DNA from: an uncultured Collinsella sp.
GTDB lineage: Bacteria > Actinomycetota > Coriobacteriia > Coriobacteriales > Coriobacteriaceae
Direction: 5' to 3'
Length of the DNA: 6,558 nucleotides
Assembly: GCA_902495265.1 (NCBI GenBank)
Contig: CABUWR010000079.1
Location: 1-6,558 of the forward strand
The translations under genes and the position numbers were made by a program. The stretch's first letter is position 1. Each line of letters begins with the position of its first letter. Below, in pieces: positions 1 through 5,947 of this stretch. Under the pieces are notes generated by a model. It was not told where the DNA came from. It saw only the letters and a list, made by a program, of their open reading frames with translations, and searched no databases.

Positions 1-208
1 CAACGATCTTCTCGATCACGCCGTTGGAATAGGTCAGCGAGTCCTCGGACTCGTCCGCCTCCTCGTCCATCTCCTCGTTGTCCTCGTCCGTATCGGACTC
101 GGCCTCGACGAGTGCCTCGTCCTCGAGCGTCACGTCCCCGGCATCCGCGACGGCCTCATTCGCCTCGAGCTCGGTATCGGCCACATCGACCTTCGTGTTA
201 AAAGCCAT
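1..208 (-). CDS. Asp23/Gls24 family envelope stress protein, N-terminal part (cut by window edge)
   Basis: Only the first 69 codons are present; the gene continues past base 1. The ATG at 208-206 is preceded by a strong ribosome binding site (TAAGGAGGAA, ending 2 nt before the ATG). Residues 58-69 read LTYSNGVIEKIV, which resembles the opening strand and helix of Asp23/Gls24 domains. Before that, residues 11-57 form an extension very rich in Asp and Glu (DTDEDNEEMDEEADESED at 39-56) with hardly any basic residues, longer and more acidic than I expect for the family. Asp23 proteins are abundant cytosolic proteins held at the membrane by AmaP and linked to cell-envelope stress. An AmaP-like gene and a DUF2273 gene lie directly upstream, which supports the call. 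The gap from the DUF2273 stop is only 44 nt with no terminator, so the three genes are probably one operon. The family is fairly secure; the exact role in this lineage is inferred. Confidence 0.75.
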   Translation of the reverse strand, partial: MAFNTKVDVADTELEANEAVADAGDVTLEDEALVEAESDTDEDNEEMDEEADESEDSLTYSNGVIEKIV

Positions 209-252
209 GGTTCCTCCTTATGCCTGCCGCAGATGCGACAGTCGAATTCATA

Positions 253-630
253 TTAGCGGCCGCTAAACAGACGGCCGAAGAAGTTGACGATACCGTTCTC
301 GCCGTCGCGAATCTGGCCGATCACGGCGCCGATCAGCACAAAGAATGCGATGACGAGCGTGTCCCACAGACCCAACGTAAGTACCAGCACGGCGAGGATA
401 AAGCCTGCCAAGGCGCCGAGCGTAGTATTGGGGTGGCGCACGGCGTAGCTCCAGATAGCAGCGCCCGTACCTTTGATGAGACCCATGGCCTCGTCAAAGT
501 CGTTGGCGGCGCTGTCGTGCTGCTCGCCGGCCTCGGGCTTGGTGTCGGCGGACTCGCCTGCCGGCGTAGCGTTCTGGTCGATCGTCAGGCGCGGCGTGCG
601 GGCGGTCTTGTCTTGATTGGTATCACTCAC
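253..630 (-). CDS. DUF2273 family small membrane protein
   Basis: This 125-residue protein starts at a GTG (630-628). The start is chosen because GGAGG lies 6 nt upstream (641-637) and because the frame extended further upstream reads as an arginine-rich shadow of the preceding gene. Residues 1-50 are polar and low in complexity, probably disordered. Residues 66-87 and 90-106 are two closely spaced hydrophobic segments, with the stretch TTLGALAGFILAVLVLTLGL followed by IGAVIGQIRDGENG. This G-rich helix pair ending in GxxIGxxRDG is typical of DUF2273, whose members are usually only about 60-80 residues, so the N-terminal extension is unusual. The start overlaps the end of the upstream AmaP-like gene by 8 nt (GTGAGTGA contains both the start and the stop), suggesting translational coupling. 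DUF2273 proteins accompany amaP and asp23 in Firmicutes; their molecular function is not known to me. Confidence 0.8.
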   Translation of the reverse strand: MSDTNQDKTARTPRLTIDQNATPAGESADTKPEAGEQHDSAANDFDEAMGLIKGTGAAIWSYAVRHPNTTLGALAGFILAVLVLTLGLWDTLVIAFFVLIGAVIGQIRDGENGIVNFFGRLFSGR

Positions 631-1168
631 CGGAAACCTCCACGGTCTGGACGGTAGTCTTGGACGGCAAAAAACGGACGCGCGCGGTCGTGCCCGGCGT
701 GCCGAGCATGGTGTCGCAGGCCTTCTCGATGCGCTGCTGCATCGAGGTGGCAAGAGCGGCAACGTCCTTGTCATCGAGCGCGATGGCCTCGACCTTAAAA
801 CGAACGCGCGACTCGTCGGAGCCTTGAACGCGTGCCTCGATATGCTCAACCATCACGCGATCATCGCACTCTGCCGCGGCACGGGCGCACGAGGAAAGCG
901 CTGCGAGCGTGACCTCGATATTGCGCTCCCCCGCCGGATGCACGCAGGACGGCTCGCGACGCGCGAACATCAGGCGGAAAAAACCGATGAGCACGCCAAG
1001 CGCCACGATAGCGGCGCACACCGTAACGACGACGCGAGGCATGGTGTCACGCAACAGCAGCATAAAGCGATACGTATACGGTCCCCAGAACTGGCAGACA
1101 AGCGTACCCAGCGCCACGATGGCGGCGGCAAGATACACGATCGCTAGGGCTCGTTTGAGTACGCGCAC
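623..1168 (-). CDS. amaP: AmaP-like alkaline shock response membrane anchor protein
   Basis: From the GTG at 1168-1166 this encodes 181 residues. I chose this start over the upstream ATGs at 1297 and about 1216 because GAAGGGAG sits 5 nt before it and a TATAAT box at 1223-1218 would place the transcript start near 1211, downstream of those ATGs. Residues 7-25 and 46-65 are two transmembrane helices, with a short loop containing QFWGPYTYRF between them. The remainder, about residues 70-181, is a soluble domain with alternating strands and helices (ERNIEVTLAALSSCARAAAE, then VEHIEARVQGSDESRVRFKV and a QQRIEKA helix), consistent with the Asp23-like domain of AmaP. In Staphylococcus, AmaP tethers Asp23 to the membrane. 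The order amaP, DUF2273, asp23 seen here is the strongest argument; sequence similarity alone would give only a moderate call. No catalytic motif is visible. Confidence 0.65.
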   Translation of the reverse strand: MRVLKRALAIVYLAAAIVALGTLVCQFWGPYTYRFMLLLRDTMPRVVVTVCAAIVALGVLIGFFRLMFARREPSCVHPAGERNIEVTLAALSSCARAAAECDDRVMVEHIEARVQGSDESRVRFKVEAIALDDKDVAALATSMQQRIEKACDTMLGTPGTTARVRFLPSKTTVQTVEVSGE

Positions 1169-1173
1169 GCGCG

Positions 1174-1180
1174 CTCCCTT
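1174..1180 (-). promoter_or_regulatory. Ribosome binding site deciding the GTG start of the AmaP-like gene
   Basis: AAGGGAG on the minus strand lies 5 nt before the GTG at 1168. The upstream in-frame ATGs lack a comparable site, so this favours the 181-residue form of the protein. Confidence 0.6.
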
Positions 1181-1217
1181 CAGGTTTCGGTCCACAGAAT
1201 GCAAAACGGTTCGCATC

Positions 1218-1245
1218 ATTATAAAAGAGCCGGGTCCGGTGCCAT
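1218..1245 (-). promoter_or_regulatory. Probable housekeeping-type promoter of the amaP-DUF2273-asp23 cluster
   Basis: The minus strand has a perfect TATAAT at 1223-1218 and, 16 nt upstream, ATGGCA at 1245-1240, which matches TTGACA at four of six positions. Transcription would start near 1211, giving a leader of about 43 nt that contains the ribosome binding site of the AmaP-like gene. The -10 box shares its first bases with the T-run of the yebC terminator, and the -35 box lies at the edge of that terminator's loop. I see no sign of an alternative sigma factor, although asp23 is SigB-controlled in Staphylococcus. Confidence 0.55.
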
Positions 1246-1264
1246 ACGCACGCGGATCCGGCTC
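1219..1264 (-). terminator. Intrinsic terminator after yebC
   Basis: On the minus strand, GAGCCGGATCCG (1264-1253) pairs with CGGACCCGGCTC (1238-1227). This gives a 12-bp stem with one G-U type pair and a 14-nt loop, followed at once by TTTTAT (1226-1221). It lies about 70 nt past the yebC stop. A weaker 6-bp hairpin (GCACGG/CCGTGC, 1328-1311) directly after the stop has no T-run. On the plus strand no T-run follows the stem, so the signal is directional. Confidence 0.8.
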
Positions 1265-1333
1265 ATCTATTCCACGAGGCTTGCATGCTCGCTTCATTAT
1301 GCCCAGATATGCACGGCTTAACCCGTGCGGGCG

Positions 1334-2140
1334 CTACTCCTCCTCGAGGGCAGCGATGACCTCGTCGGTCATGTCCATGGTGCTGTAGACGTCCTGGACG
1401 TCGTCGAGCTCCTCAAGACGGTCGATGAGGCGCTGGACCTTCTTGGCGTCGGTACCGGAGACCTCGGTCGGGGTGGTCGGGACCATGGTGGTCTCGGAGC
1501 CCTTGACCTGGACGCCCTGCTCCTCGAGTGCCTTGGAAACAGCCATGACGTCGTTAGCGGCGGTCCAGACGATCCACTCCTCGCCGGCGTCCTCGTAGTC
1601 CTCGCCACCGGCCTCGGCGATGGCCATCATGAACTCATCCTCGTCACCGGCAGGACCGTTGGCGATCATTGTCTCCTTCTTGGCGTTCTCGTCCAGGATC
1701 TCCTTGGCGACGACGATCTGGCCCTTGCGCTCAAACTGGAAGGCGACGGAGCCCGAGGTGCCCAGGTTACCACCAGCGTGGGAGAAGGCGGAACGGACAT
1801 CAGCGGCTGTACGGTTGCGGTTGTCGGTCAGGCAGTCGACGTAGACGGCGACACCGGCGGGACCGTAGCCCTCGTACACGATGTTCTCGTAGACGGCGGC
1901 ATCGGCACCCGAACCAAAAGCCTTGTCGATAGCGGACTTGATCTTGTCCTTGGGCATGGACTGAGCCTTGGCCTTAGCAACGGCAGCGGCGAGGCTGGCG
2001 TTGTTCTCGGGCAGCGGGTCGCCGCCGAGACGGGCAGCAACGGTGATGTTGCGGCTCAGCTTGGAGAAGAGGGCGGAACGCTTGGCGTCCTGCGCGCCCT
2101 TACGATGCTTGGTTGTGGCCCACTTAGAGTGTCCGGACAT
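1334..2140 (-). CDS. yebC: YebC/PmpR (TACO1-like) family protein
   Basis: The product is 268 residues and begins with the hallmark MSGHSKWATTKHRKGAQDAKR. The ATG at 2140 has AGGAGA 5 nt upstream. Further family signatures are LFSKLSRNITVAAR (24-37), NIVYEGYGPAGVAVYVDCLTDNRNRT (86-111), FSHAGGNLGTSGSVAFQF (119-136) and the C-terminal RLIDRLEELDDVQDVYST (237-254). YebC proteins were long annotated as transcriptional regulators; bacterial and mitochondrial members are now linked to translation, helping ribosomes through proline-rich stalls. The protein is about 20 residues longer than the usual 240-250. The excess lies near residues 148-166 (ILDENAKKETMIANGPAG), between the GQIVV strand and the DEDEFMMAIAEAGGED helix. 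The gene lies 66 nt after the DUF6020 gene. That gap holds a possible -10 box (TATATT, 2195-2190) without a convincing -35, so the gene may have its own promoter or be read through. Confidence 0.95.
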   Translation of the reverse strand: MSGHSKWATTKHRKGAQDAKRSALFSKLSRNITVAARLGGDPLPENNASLAAAVAKAKAQSMPKDKIKSAIDKAFGSGADAAVYENIVYEGYGPAGVAVYVDCLTDNRNRTAADVRSAFSHAGGNLGTSGSVAFQFERKGQIVVAKEILDENAKKETMIANGPAGDEDEFMMAIAEAGGEDYEDAGEEWIVWTAANDVMAVSKALEEQGVQVKGSETTMVPTTPTEVSGTDAKKVQRLIDRLEELDDVQDVYSTMDMTDEVIAALEEE

Positions 2141-2206
2141 ACGTGTCTCCTATCGGTTTCGACCTAAAGCCCAGCGCAGATGCTCGGGCAATATAAACAA
2201 ACGTCG

Positions 2207-4489
2207 TTATGATATACCTACTGGCCTGCGAGATAAACCCCAAAATGAAGGCGTCGTGATGATACAGCCCCTTGGTGCAAAGCAACCTGCCCCCTTTGCA
2301 CCAAATTTGGACCAGAGGAGATCGCTGCGGGTGATGGTGGCGCCGACGGCAAAGGGCATGCAGGCGATGACCGGATACAGGTAGCGCATGTAGGTCGAGC
2401 CGTTGCAGGGACCGATCAGGCACACGGCGAGCACGCCCAGCAGCGGCACCCAAATGGCCAGCCCGCGCCACGAATGACGACGTAGCAGATAGACCACCAC
2501 GGCGATCATGATCCACACATAGGTGGCCGAGCTCATGGTGAGCGAGATAAACGGGATGCGTTGTACTGCCACGCGATACAGGTTGATCAGGTGGTCGCAC
2601 CAGCGCACAACCTTGCTATCGACCGGATGGAAGTCGAAGTACTTGAGGTTATCGGGCTTTGCCATGATCTCGGCACTGCGCGCCGTGCTGTAGACCCACG
2701 CATCGCGAGCGCTCGGATAAAAATACCCATAGTAGTTATTGATGAGCGCCGAGATATAGCACTCGGGATCCTTTTTGAACATCTGGGCCCACACCTCAAA
2801 ATAGGCCTTGATGTCCTCCTGCGAGGCATACTCGTTAAAGCAATTTTTGACGGCGTCCGACTTATCCGGGTTGTAACGGCGGCCCAGGTTCTCGTACTTG
2901 AGCACACGGTCGATCACGGCACGCTCTTCGTCGGTCACCAAGCCGTCGCAAGGAGCCTCCACGATGGTGCCGTCCTCCTTAACCGTGGGGTTGACGCCCG
3001 AGTTAAGGCCATCGTGCTTTTGGACGAAACGAGCCGTCTGCTGGAACGGAATCGAGAGGATTTCGCGCTTGGAACCAGGCGTGATATCGTGCGCCGGCAT
3101 AAAGACCTTGGTGAAGTACATGTTGGAGGCAAGGCAGAGCGCGAGCACCGCGAGGACGCCGACCCAGCGGAAGCGCGGCGTGGCGCCCGAAGTCGCAGCA
3201 CCAGTCTGCCTGGCTGCACGATGAGCCACATGCGCATCCCATGCGCAAAACGCCGCCGCGATTACGCATGCCGCCAGGGGAAACACCAGGCCGCCGTTAC
3301 GCAGAAACGTGGAACCCATGGCACCCAGAGCGAGCAGCAGCCAGTCATGGCGCGCAAAGAGCACGGGCCTCTGTTCGCCCGCACGCTCGGCATTGGCATC
3401 GCGACGGGGCAGGCCGCAGGCCACGAGCTTCACGGTCTGCACCAACAGCACCAAAAACGCGTCGGCAAACAGCACATCTTTGGTAAGCAGGGCCGCATAG
3501 TTGGAGAACATGGGCATAAACACAAAGAACAGCAAGATCACGCCGCGGACCGGCAGGCTCACGCCCAGCTTGCGCAGCGACGAGATGGAATAGGCCATGC
3601 AGGCGGCCGTAATGACGAACTGAGCACAGGTGTAGATGGCAAGACCTGCGTTGGCGCTGTTGAACAGTGAAAGCCCCAGCTGGACGCACGAACCGATGAT
3701 AGCCGTGTGCACCACGGGGTGATGTCCGTTGAGCAACACGTTGGGATTGAGCAGGCGCAGGTAGTCACTCGTACCGTTGGGGTAGTTGAACCACTGGCGA
3801 ATCTGCGCACCCGTATCTCCCATAAAAAGGCCAGGCAGCGAAGCGATGAGCGTGGGCGCCCAGGCGATCATAAGCACCAGGAAGGGCCCGGCAAAGGGAT
3901 GGACCGAGAGCACGGCGTGAGCCACACGCCATACGCGGCCAAAGTGCGCTTCGGAAAACGGAATACGCCGAGAGCTCAGCCAATCTAGACACTCAAAGGC
4001 GAGGTAGAAGGCAACGACCGCCAAGAGCATCCAGCCCGCACCGCCTATCCAGGCGCAGATGATGCGGGCCTTGTCGCCGAGCACGATCTCGGCCGAATCG
4101 GTGAGGTCGTAGCTGCGGCCAAACACCATGCAGACGGCAAAGAGCAGCGACGGAAGGATCACCGAGGGACGCCAAGCGTCGCCGCGGCCAAAGAATACGT
4201 AGCGAAATGGCAGCGTGAGCAGGCAGGCAAGCGCAAGCAGCATGACCGCGTCGGTATGGCCGGCAAACGAGAGGAGCACCTCGTAGCACACGTACAGCAT
4301 GCCCGAGGCTTTGGGGTCAATCGCCAAGACTGCGTTGCTCGACACCGGGGCGGGATCGATGGAAAACGCCGTGGTCGCCAACAGCGCGAGCAAAAATGCG
4401 ATGAGCGTCTGCTTGGCGGGGTAGCGCTTAAACCAGACGATGCGGGCAGCGTCGCGCGCAGCCGTTGTGGAGAGGTCGGGATCCTTCAC
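2207..4489 (-). CDS. DUF6020 family polytopic membrane protein
   Basis: This is a 760-residue protein with a short cytosolic N-terminus and about twelve hydrophobic segments (for example 27-43, 64-93, 108-124, 143-163, 201-221, 262-300, 313-330, 336-357, 382-415, 442-460, 650-670, 677-695, 702-717). Between about 461 and 645 is a large soluble, probably extracellular, domain with several cysteines (514, 550, 578, 631). The stretch PGLFMGDTGAQIRQWFN (219-235), then NPNVLLNGHHPVVHT (248-262) and FNSANAGLAIYTCAQ (276-290), is what I recognise as the DUF6020 signature. The layout resembles GT-C type glycosyltransferases or polymer-handling membrane proteins, but no reaction can be assigned. The GTG at 4489 is the first possible start after an in-frame TAG at 4507-4505. 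Its ribosome binding site is poor (AGAAAGG 10 nt away). The last about 30 codons run through a palindromic repeat and probably do not belong to the ancestral protein. Both ends of the gene carry related palindromes. Confidence 0.75.
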   Translation of the reverse strand: MKDPDLSTTAARDAARIVWFKRYPAKQTLIAFLLALLATTAFSIDPAPVSSNAVLAIDPKASGMLYVCYEVLLSFAGHTDAVMLLALACLLTLPFRYVFFGRGDAWRPSVILPSLLFAVCMVFGRSYDLTDSAEIVLGDKARIICAWIGGAGWMLLAVVAFYLAFECLDWLSSRRIPFSEAHFGRVWRVAHAVLSVHPFAGPFLVLMIAWAPTLIASLPGLFMGDTGAQIRQWFNYPNGTSDYLRLLNPNVLLNGHHPVVHTAIIGSCVQLGLSLFNSANAGLAIYTCAQFVITAACMAYSISSLRKLGVSLPVRGVILLFFVFMPMFSNYAALLTKDVLFADAFLVLLVQTVKLVACGLPRRDANAERAGEQRPVLFARHDWLLLALGAMGSTFLRNGGLVFPLAACVIAAAFCAWDAHVAHRAARQTGAATSGATPRFRWVGVLAVLALCLASNMYFTKVFMPAHDITPGSKREILSIPFQQTARFVQKHDGLNSGVNPTVKEDGTIVEAPCDGLVTDEERAVIDRVLKYENLGRRYNPDKSDAVKNCFNEYASQEDIKAYFEVWAQMFKKDPECYISALINNYYGYFYPSARDAWVYSTARSAEIMAKPDNLKYFDFHPVDSKVVRWCDHLINLYRVAVQRIPFISLTMSSATYVWIMIAVVVYLLRRHSWRGLAIWVPLLGVLAVCLIGPCNGSTYMRYLYPVIACMPFAVGATITRSDLLWSKFGAKGAGCFAPRGCIITTPSFWGLSRRPVGIS
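2272..2304. repeat. REP-like palindrome A (11-bp stem, 11-nt loop), inside the 3' end of the DUF6020 gene
   Basis: TTGGTGCAAAG (2272-2282) is the perfect reverse complement of CTTTGCACCAA (2294-2304), with the loop CAACCTGCCCC between them. It encodes about residues 729-740 of the DUF6020 protein. The inner stem and loop match palindrome B at 4526-4568 (minus-strand core CAAAGGGG, then CAGG, then CTTTG). No T-run follows on either strand, so it is not a standard terminator. Confidence 0.7.
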
Positions 4490-4525
4490 AGTCCGAAAGC
4501 CTTTCTAGAAACCTATCAAACTCGG

Positions 4526-4568
4526 CAAGACCACCACAAAGGTGCCTGTCCCCTTTGTGGTGGTCTTG
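4526..4568. repeat. REP-like palindrome B (16-bp perfect stem, 11-nt loop) after lgt
   Basis: CAAGACCACCACAAAG (4526-4541) pairs perfectly with CTTTGTGGTGGTCTTG (4553-4568) around the loop GTGCCTGTCCC. It begins 2 nt past the lgt stop codon and fills much of the 80-nt gap before the DUF6020 gene. The stem is strong enough to affect mRNA 3' ends, but no T-run follows on the minus strand (CCGAGTTTGA). The loop and innermost five base pairs resemble palindrome A, while the outer stem is different. Confidence 0.8.
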
Positions 4569-4569
4569 G

Positions 4570-5391
4570 TTAGGCGTCGAGGTAGATGCGCTGGGGGCGA
4601 TTGCGGTGTCGGGCGAAGATGATGAGCGCCAGGCCGGCGATTACGAGCGGCAGGCTCAGCAGCTGACCCATGGTGATAACGCCTCCCAGCAGATAACCCA
4701 GTTGGGCATCGGGCACGCGCACGAACTCAACGAGAAAGCGGACGATGCCGTACCCCATCACGAACACGCCCATAAACGTACCCTGGGGCAGTAGCGGCTT
4801 TTTGCGGCTGAGTACCTGCAAAATACAGAAGAGCACGACGCCCTCAAGAAACGCCTCGTAGAGCTGGGAGGGATGGCGCGGCATATCGCCCGCGGTGCCG
4901 CCAAAGACCACACCCCAAGGCAGATCGGTCGGCTTACCCCACAGCTCACCGTTGACGAAATTGGCACAACGGCCCAGGCACAGGGCCAGCGGGGCGCCGA
5001 TCACGGCAAGGTCGGCGACGGTCCATGCATCAAGCTTGTACATGCGGCACACGATGATGCCGCCCAAGATGCCGCCCACCAGGCCGCCGTGGAAGCTCAT
5101 GCCGCCCTCGTTGGTGGCAAAGATTTCGAGCGGGTGAGTCCAATAGTAGCCATCGCCGTAAAAGACGACGTAAAACAGGCGCGCGCCGATGATGAGGCCA
5201 AAGACCGCGCCGACCACGACGCTCGTCAGGTCATCGATCGTGATGTCGAAGCCCCAACGACGCTGCGTGCGGTACATAACGACCGCCGTGAGCAGGGCGC
5301 CGACCACATAGGCCAGACCGTACCAGTAGATCGTGATGGGGCCCGCCGAGATCGCAACGGGGTCAAGCATATGGTAGAGGTCGTTGAGCAT
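4570..5391 (-). CDS. lgt: Prolipoprotein diacylglyceryl transferase (Lgt)
   Basis: Lgt moves diacylglycerol from phosphatidylglycerol to the lipobox cysteine of prolipoproteins in the cytoplasmic membrane, the first step of lipoprotein maturation. The ATG at 5391 (273 residues) is chosen because AGGGGG lies 6 nt upstream; the 20 extra residues possible from 5451 are charged and unlike the family. Family motifs are complete: ITIYWYGLAYVVG (19-31), EGGMSFHGGLVGG (95-107) with the conserved His101, LGRCANFVNGELWG (139-152) with Arg141, Asn144 and Glu149, HPSQLYEA (173-180) and YGIVRFLVEFVR (214-225). About seven transmembrane segments can be drawn. Length is typical. There is no dedicated promoter that I can recognise; a terminator-like hairpin lies in the leader, and palindrome B sits directly after the stop. 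No lipoprotein signal peptidase gene is in the window. Confidence 0.97.
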   Translation of the reverse strand: MLNDLYHMLDPVAISAGPITIYWYGLAYVVGALLTAVVMYRTQRRWGFDITIDDLTSVVVGAVFGLIIGARLFYVVFYGDGYYWTHPLEIFATNEGGMSFHGGLVGGILGGIIVCRMYKLDAWTVADLAVIGAPLALCLGRCANFVNGELWGKPTDLPWGVVFGGTAGDMPRHPSQLYEAFLEGVVLFCILQVLSRKKPLLPQGTFMGVFVMGYGIVRFLVEFVRVPDAQLGYLLGGVITMGQLLSLPLVIAGLALIIFARHRNRPQRIYLDA

Positions 5392-5414
5392 ATCGATCCC
5401 CCTGCTCCCTACAT

Positions 5415-5451
5415 ACAAATGCGGCCGCGGGCCTTGCGCTCGCAGCCGCAT
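5415..5451 (-). terminator. Terminator-like hairpin between the Nfu-type gene and lgt
   Basis: On the minus strand, ATGCGGCTGCG (5451-5441) pairs with CGCGGCCGCAT (5429-5419), an 11-bp stem with one G-U pair and an 11-nt loop. The tail is TTTGTATG, only a weak U-run, so termination may be partial and lgt could be fed by read-through. It lies about 50 nt after the Nfu stop and ends 24 nt before the lgt ATG. Confidence 0.45.
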
Positions 5452-5500
5452 ATTTGGGCGTGACGTCTATGCGGAGCATGTCGTCCGCAGCTTTCGCATC

Positions 5501-5779
5501 TTAGAACGGCGCGTACTCGTCGTACAGGTCCTCGGCCTCGCCGGAAGCATTGACCTGCTCGACGCGGGTAACGCCGGGCACGTGCTCCTTCAGGATGCGC
5601 TCGATACCCATGGAAAGAGTCAGCGAGCTCATGGGGCAGCCGGCGCAGGCGCCCTGCAGTTCCAGCTTGACGACACCCTCGTCGTCGACGCCCACATACT
5701 CCATATCGCCGCCGTCGGCCTGCAGGTTGGGGCGAATCTCTTCAAGAACCTTCTTAAGCAGCTCTTCGTTAACAGCCAC
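5501..5779 (-). CDS. Nfu/NifU C-terminal domain iron-sulfur cluster protein
   Basis: This 92-residue protein consists almost entirely of one Nfu domain. It has the signature LLKKVLEEIRPNLQADGGDMEYVGVDD (7-33) and the cluster-binding motif GACAGCPMSS (43-52), with Cys45 and Cys48. The VKLELQGAC strand and the SLTLSMGIERILKEHVPGV helix also fit. Such proteins bind a 4Fe-4S cluster, usually between two subunits, and deliver it to target enzymes in the cytosol. The start is a GTG at 5779 with AAAGGAG 5 nt upstream. The acidic tail (GEAEDLYDEYAPF) follows the domain. No NifS, SufB or IscU partner is in the window, so it acts as a free-standing carrier gene here. Both CXXC cysteines are intact and the length is normal for single-domain members. 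Confidence 0.93.
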   Translation of the reverse strand: MAVNEELLKKVLEEIRPNLQADGGDMEYVGVDDEGVVKLELQGACAGCPMSSLTLSMGIERILKEHVPGVTRVEQVNASGEAEDLYDEYAPF

Positions 5780-5784
5780 AGGGG

Positions 5785-5791
5785 CTCCTTT
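5785..5791 (-). promoter_or_regulatory. Ribosome binding site for the GTG start of the Nfu-type gene
   Basis: AAAGGAG on the minus strand is 5 nt from the GTG at 5779 and supports this non-ATG start. Confidence 0.7.
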
Positions 5792-5817
5792 CTCACAATA
5801 ACGCGGGCACGCCCGCG
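5792..5817 (-). terminator. Small GC hairpin with short T-rich tail in the leader of the Nfu-type gene
   Basis: On the minus strand CGCGGG (5817-5812) pairs with CCCGCG (5807-5802) around the loop CGTG, followed by TTATTGTGAG. It could be a weak terminator for the deaminase transcript or a leader hairpin of the Nfu-type gene, whose ribosome binding site begins immediately after the tail. The T-run is interrupted, so either role is tentative. Confidence 0.35.
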
Positions 5818-5920
5818 GACAGAAGCTATGTTACTACAGCCATGTACCCGCTCACGAGCCGTCCATGCGCGCAGACGCGACTTTCACGAGTAGTCAATTT
5901 GGGACGGGGCTCTTTGAGCT

Positions 5921-5947
5921 GCGTTCGTCGTCAGATAGCGACAACGC
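5921..5947. repeat. Imperfect inverted repeat just after the deaminase gene
   Basis: On the minus strand GCGTTGTCG (5947-5939) pairs with CGACGAACGC (5930-5921), nine pairs with one bulged G and an 8-nt loop. It starts 3 nt after the deaminase stop codon and may stabilise or mark the mRNA 3' end. No T-run follows, so it is not a typical terminator. The rest of the gap at 5780-5950 holds a lone TTGACT (5897-5892) without a matching -10 box at the right distance, so I could not place a firm promoter for the Nfu-type gene. Confidence 0.4.

Noticed and set aside
60..170. Repeated CTCGTCC/CCTCGTC words suggesting a tandem repeat
   Set aside because: The words follow from Asp/Glu-rich codons on the minus strand; there is no fixed repeat unit or period.
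256..265. AGCGGCCGCT palindrome
   Set aside because: It lies in the last codons of the DUF2273 gene, is too short to form a useful hairpin and is explained by GC-rich coding sequence.
220..657. Plus-strand open frame over the DUF2273 gene
   Set aside because: Shadow of the DUF2273 gene; no promoter or terminator on that strand, and the start lies among the signals of the neighbouring minus-strand genes.
631..849. N-terminal extension of the DUF2273 protein up to an ATG at 849
   Set aside because: The added residues are Arg/Ser/Pro-rich and antiphase to the AmaP-like gene. The GTG at 630 has a good ribosome binding site and stop-start overlap.
1311..1328. 6-bp hairpin directly after yebC (GCACGG/CCGTGC) as the terminator
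   Set aside because: No T-run follows it on the minus strand; the 12-bp stem with TTTTAT further on is the better terminator.
1325..2167. 280-codon plus-strand open frame across yebC
   Set aside because: It is antisense to a highly canonical YebC gene; its Val/Gly/Leu-rich product is what GC-rich reverse frames give, and it has no family motif.
2561..3670. 369-codon plus-strand open frame inside the DUF6020 gene
   Set aside because: The sense strand encodes a coherent membrane protein with helices and a recognisable signature. The antisense product is His/Arg/Gln-rich without domain features and ends in the middle of the gene.
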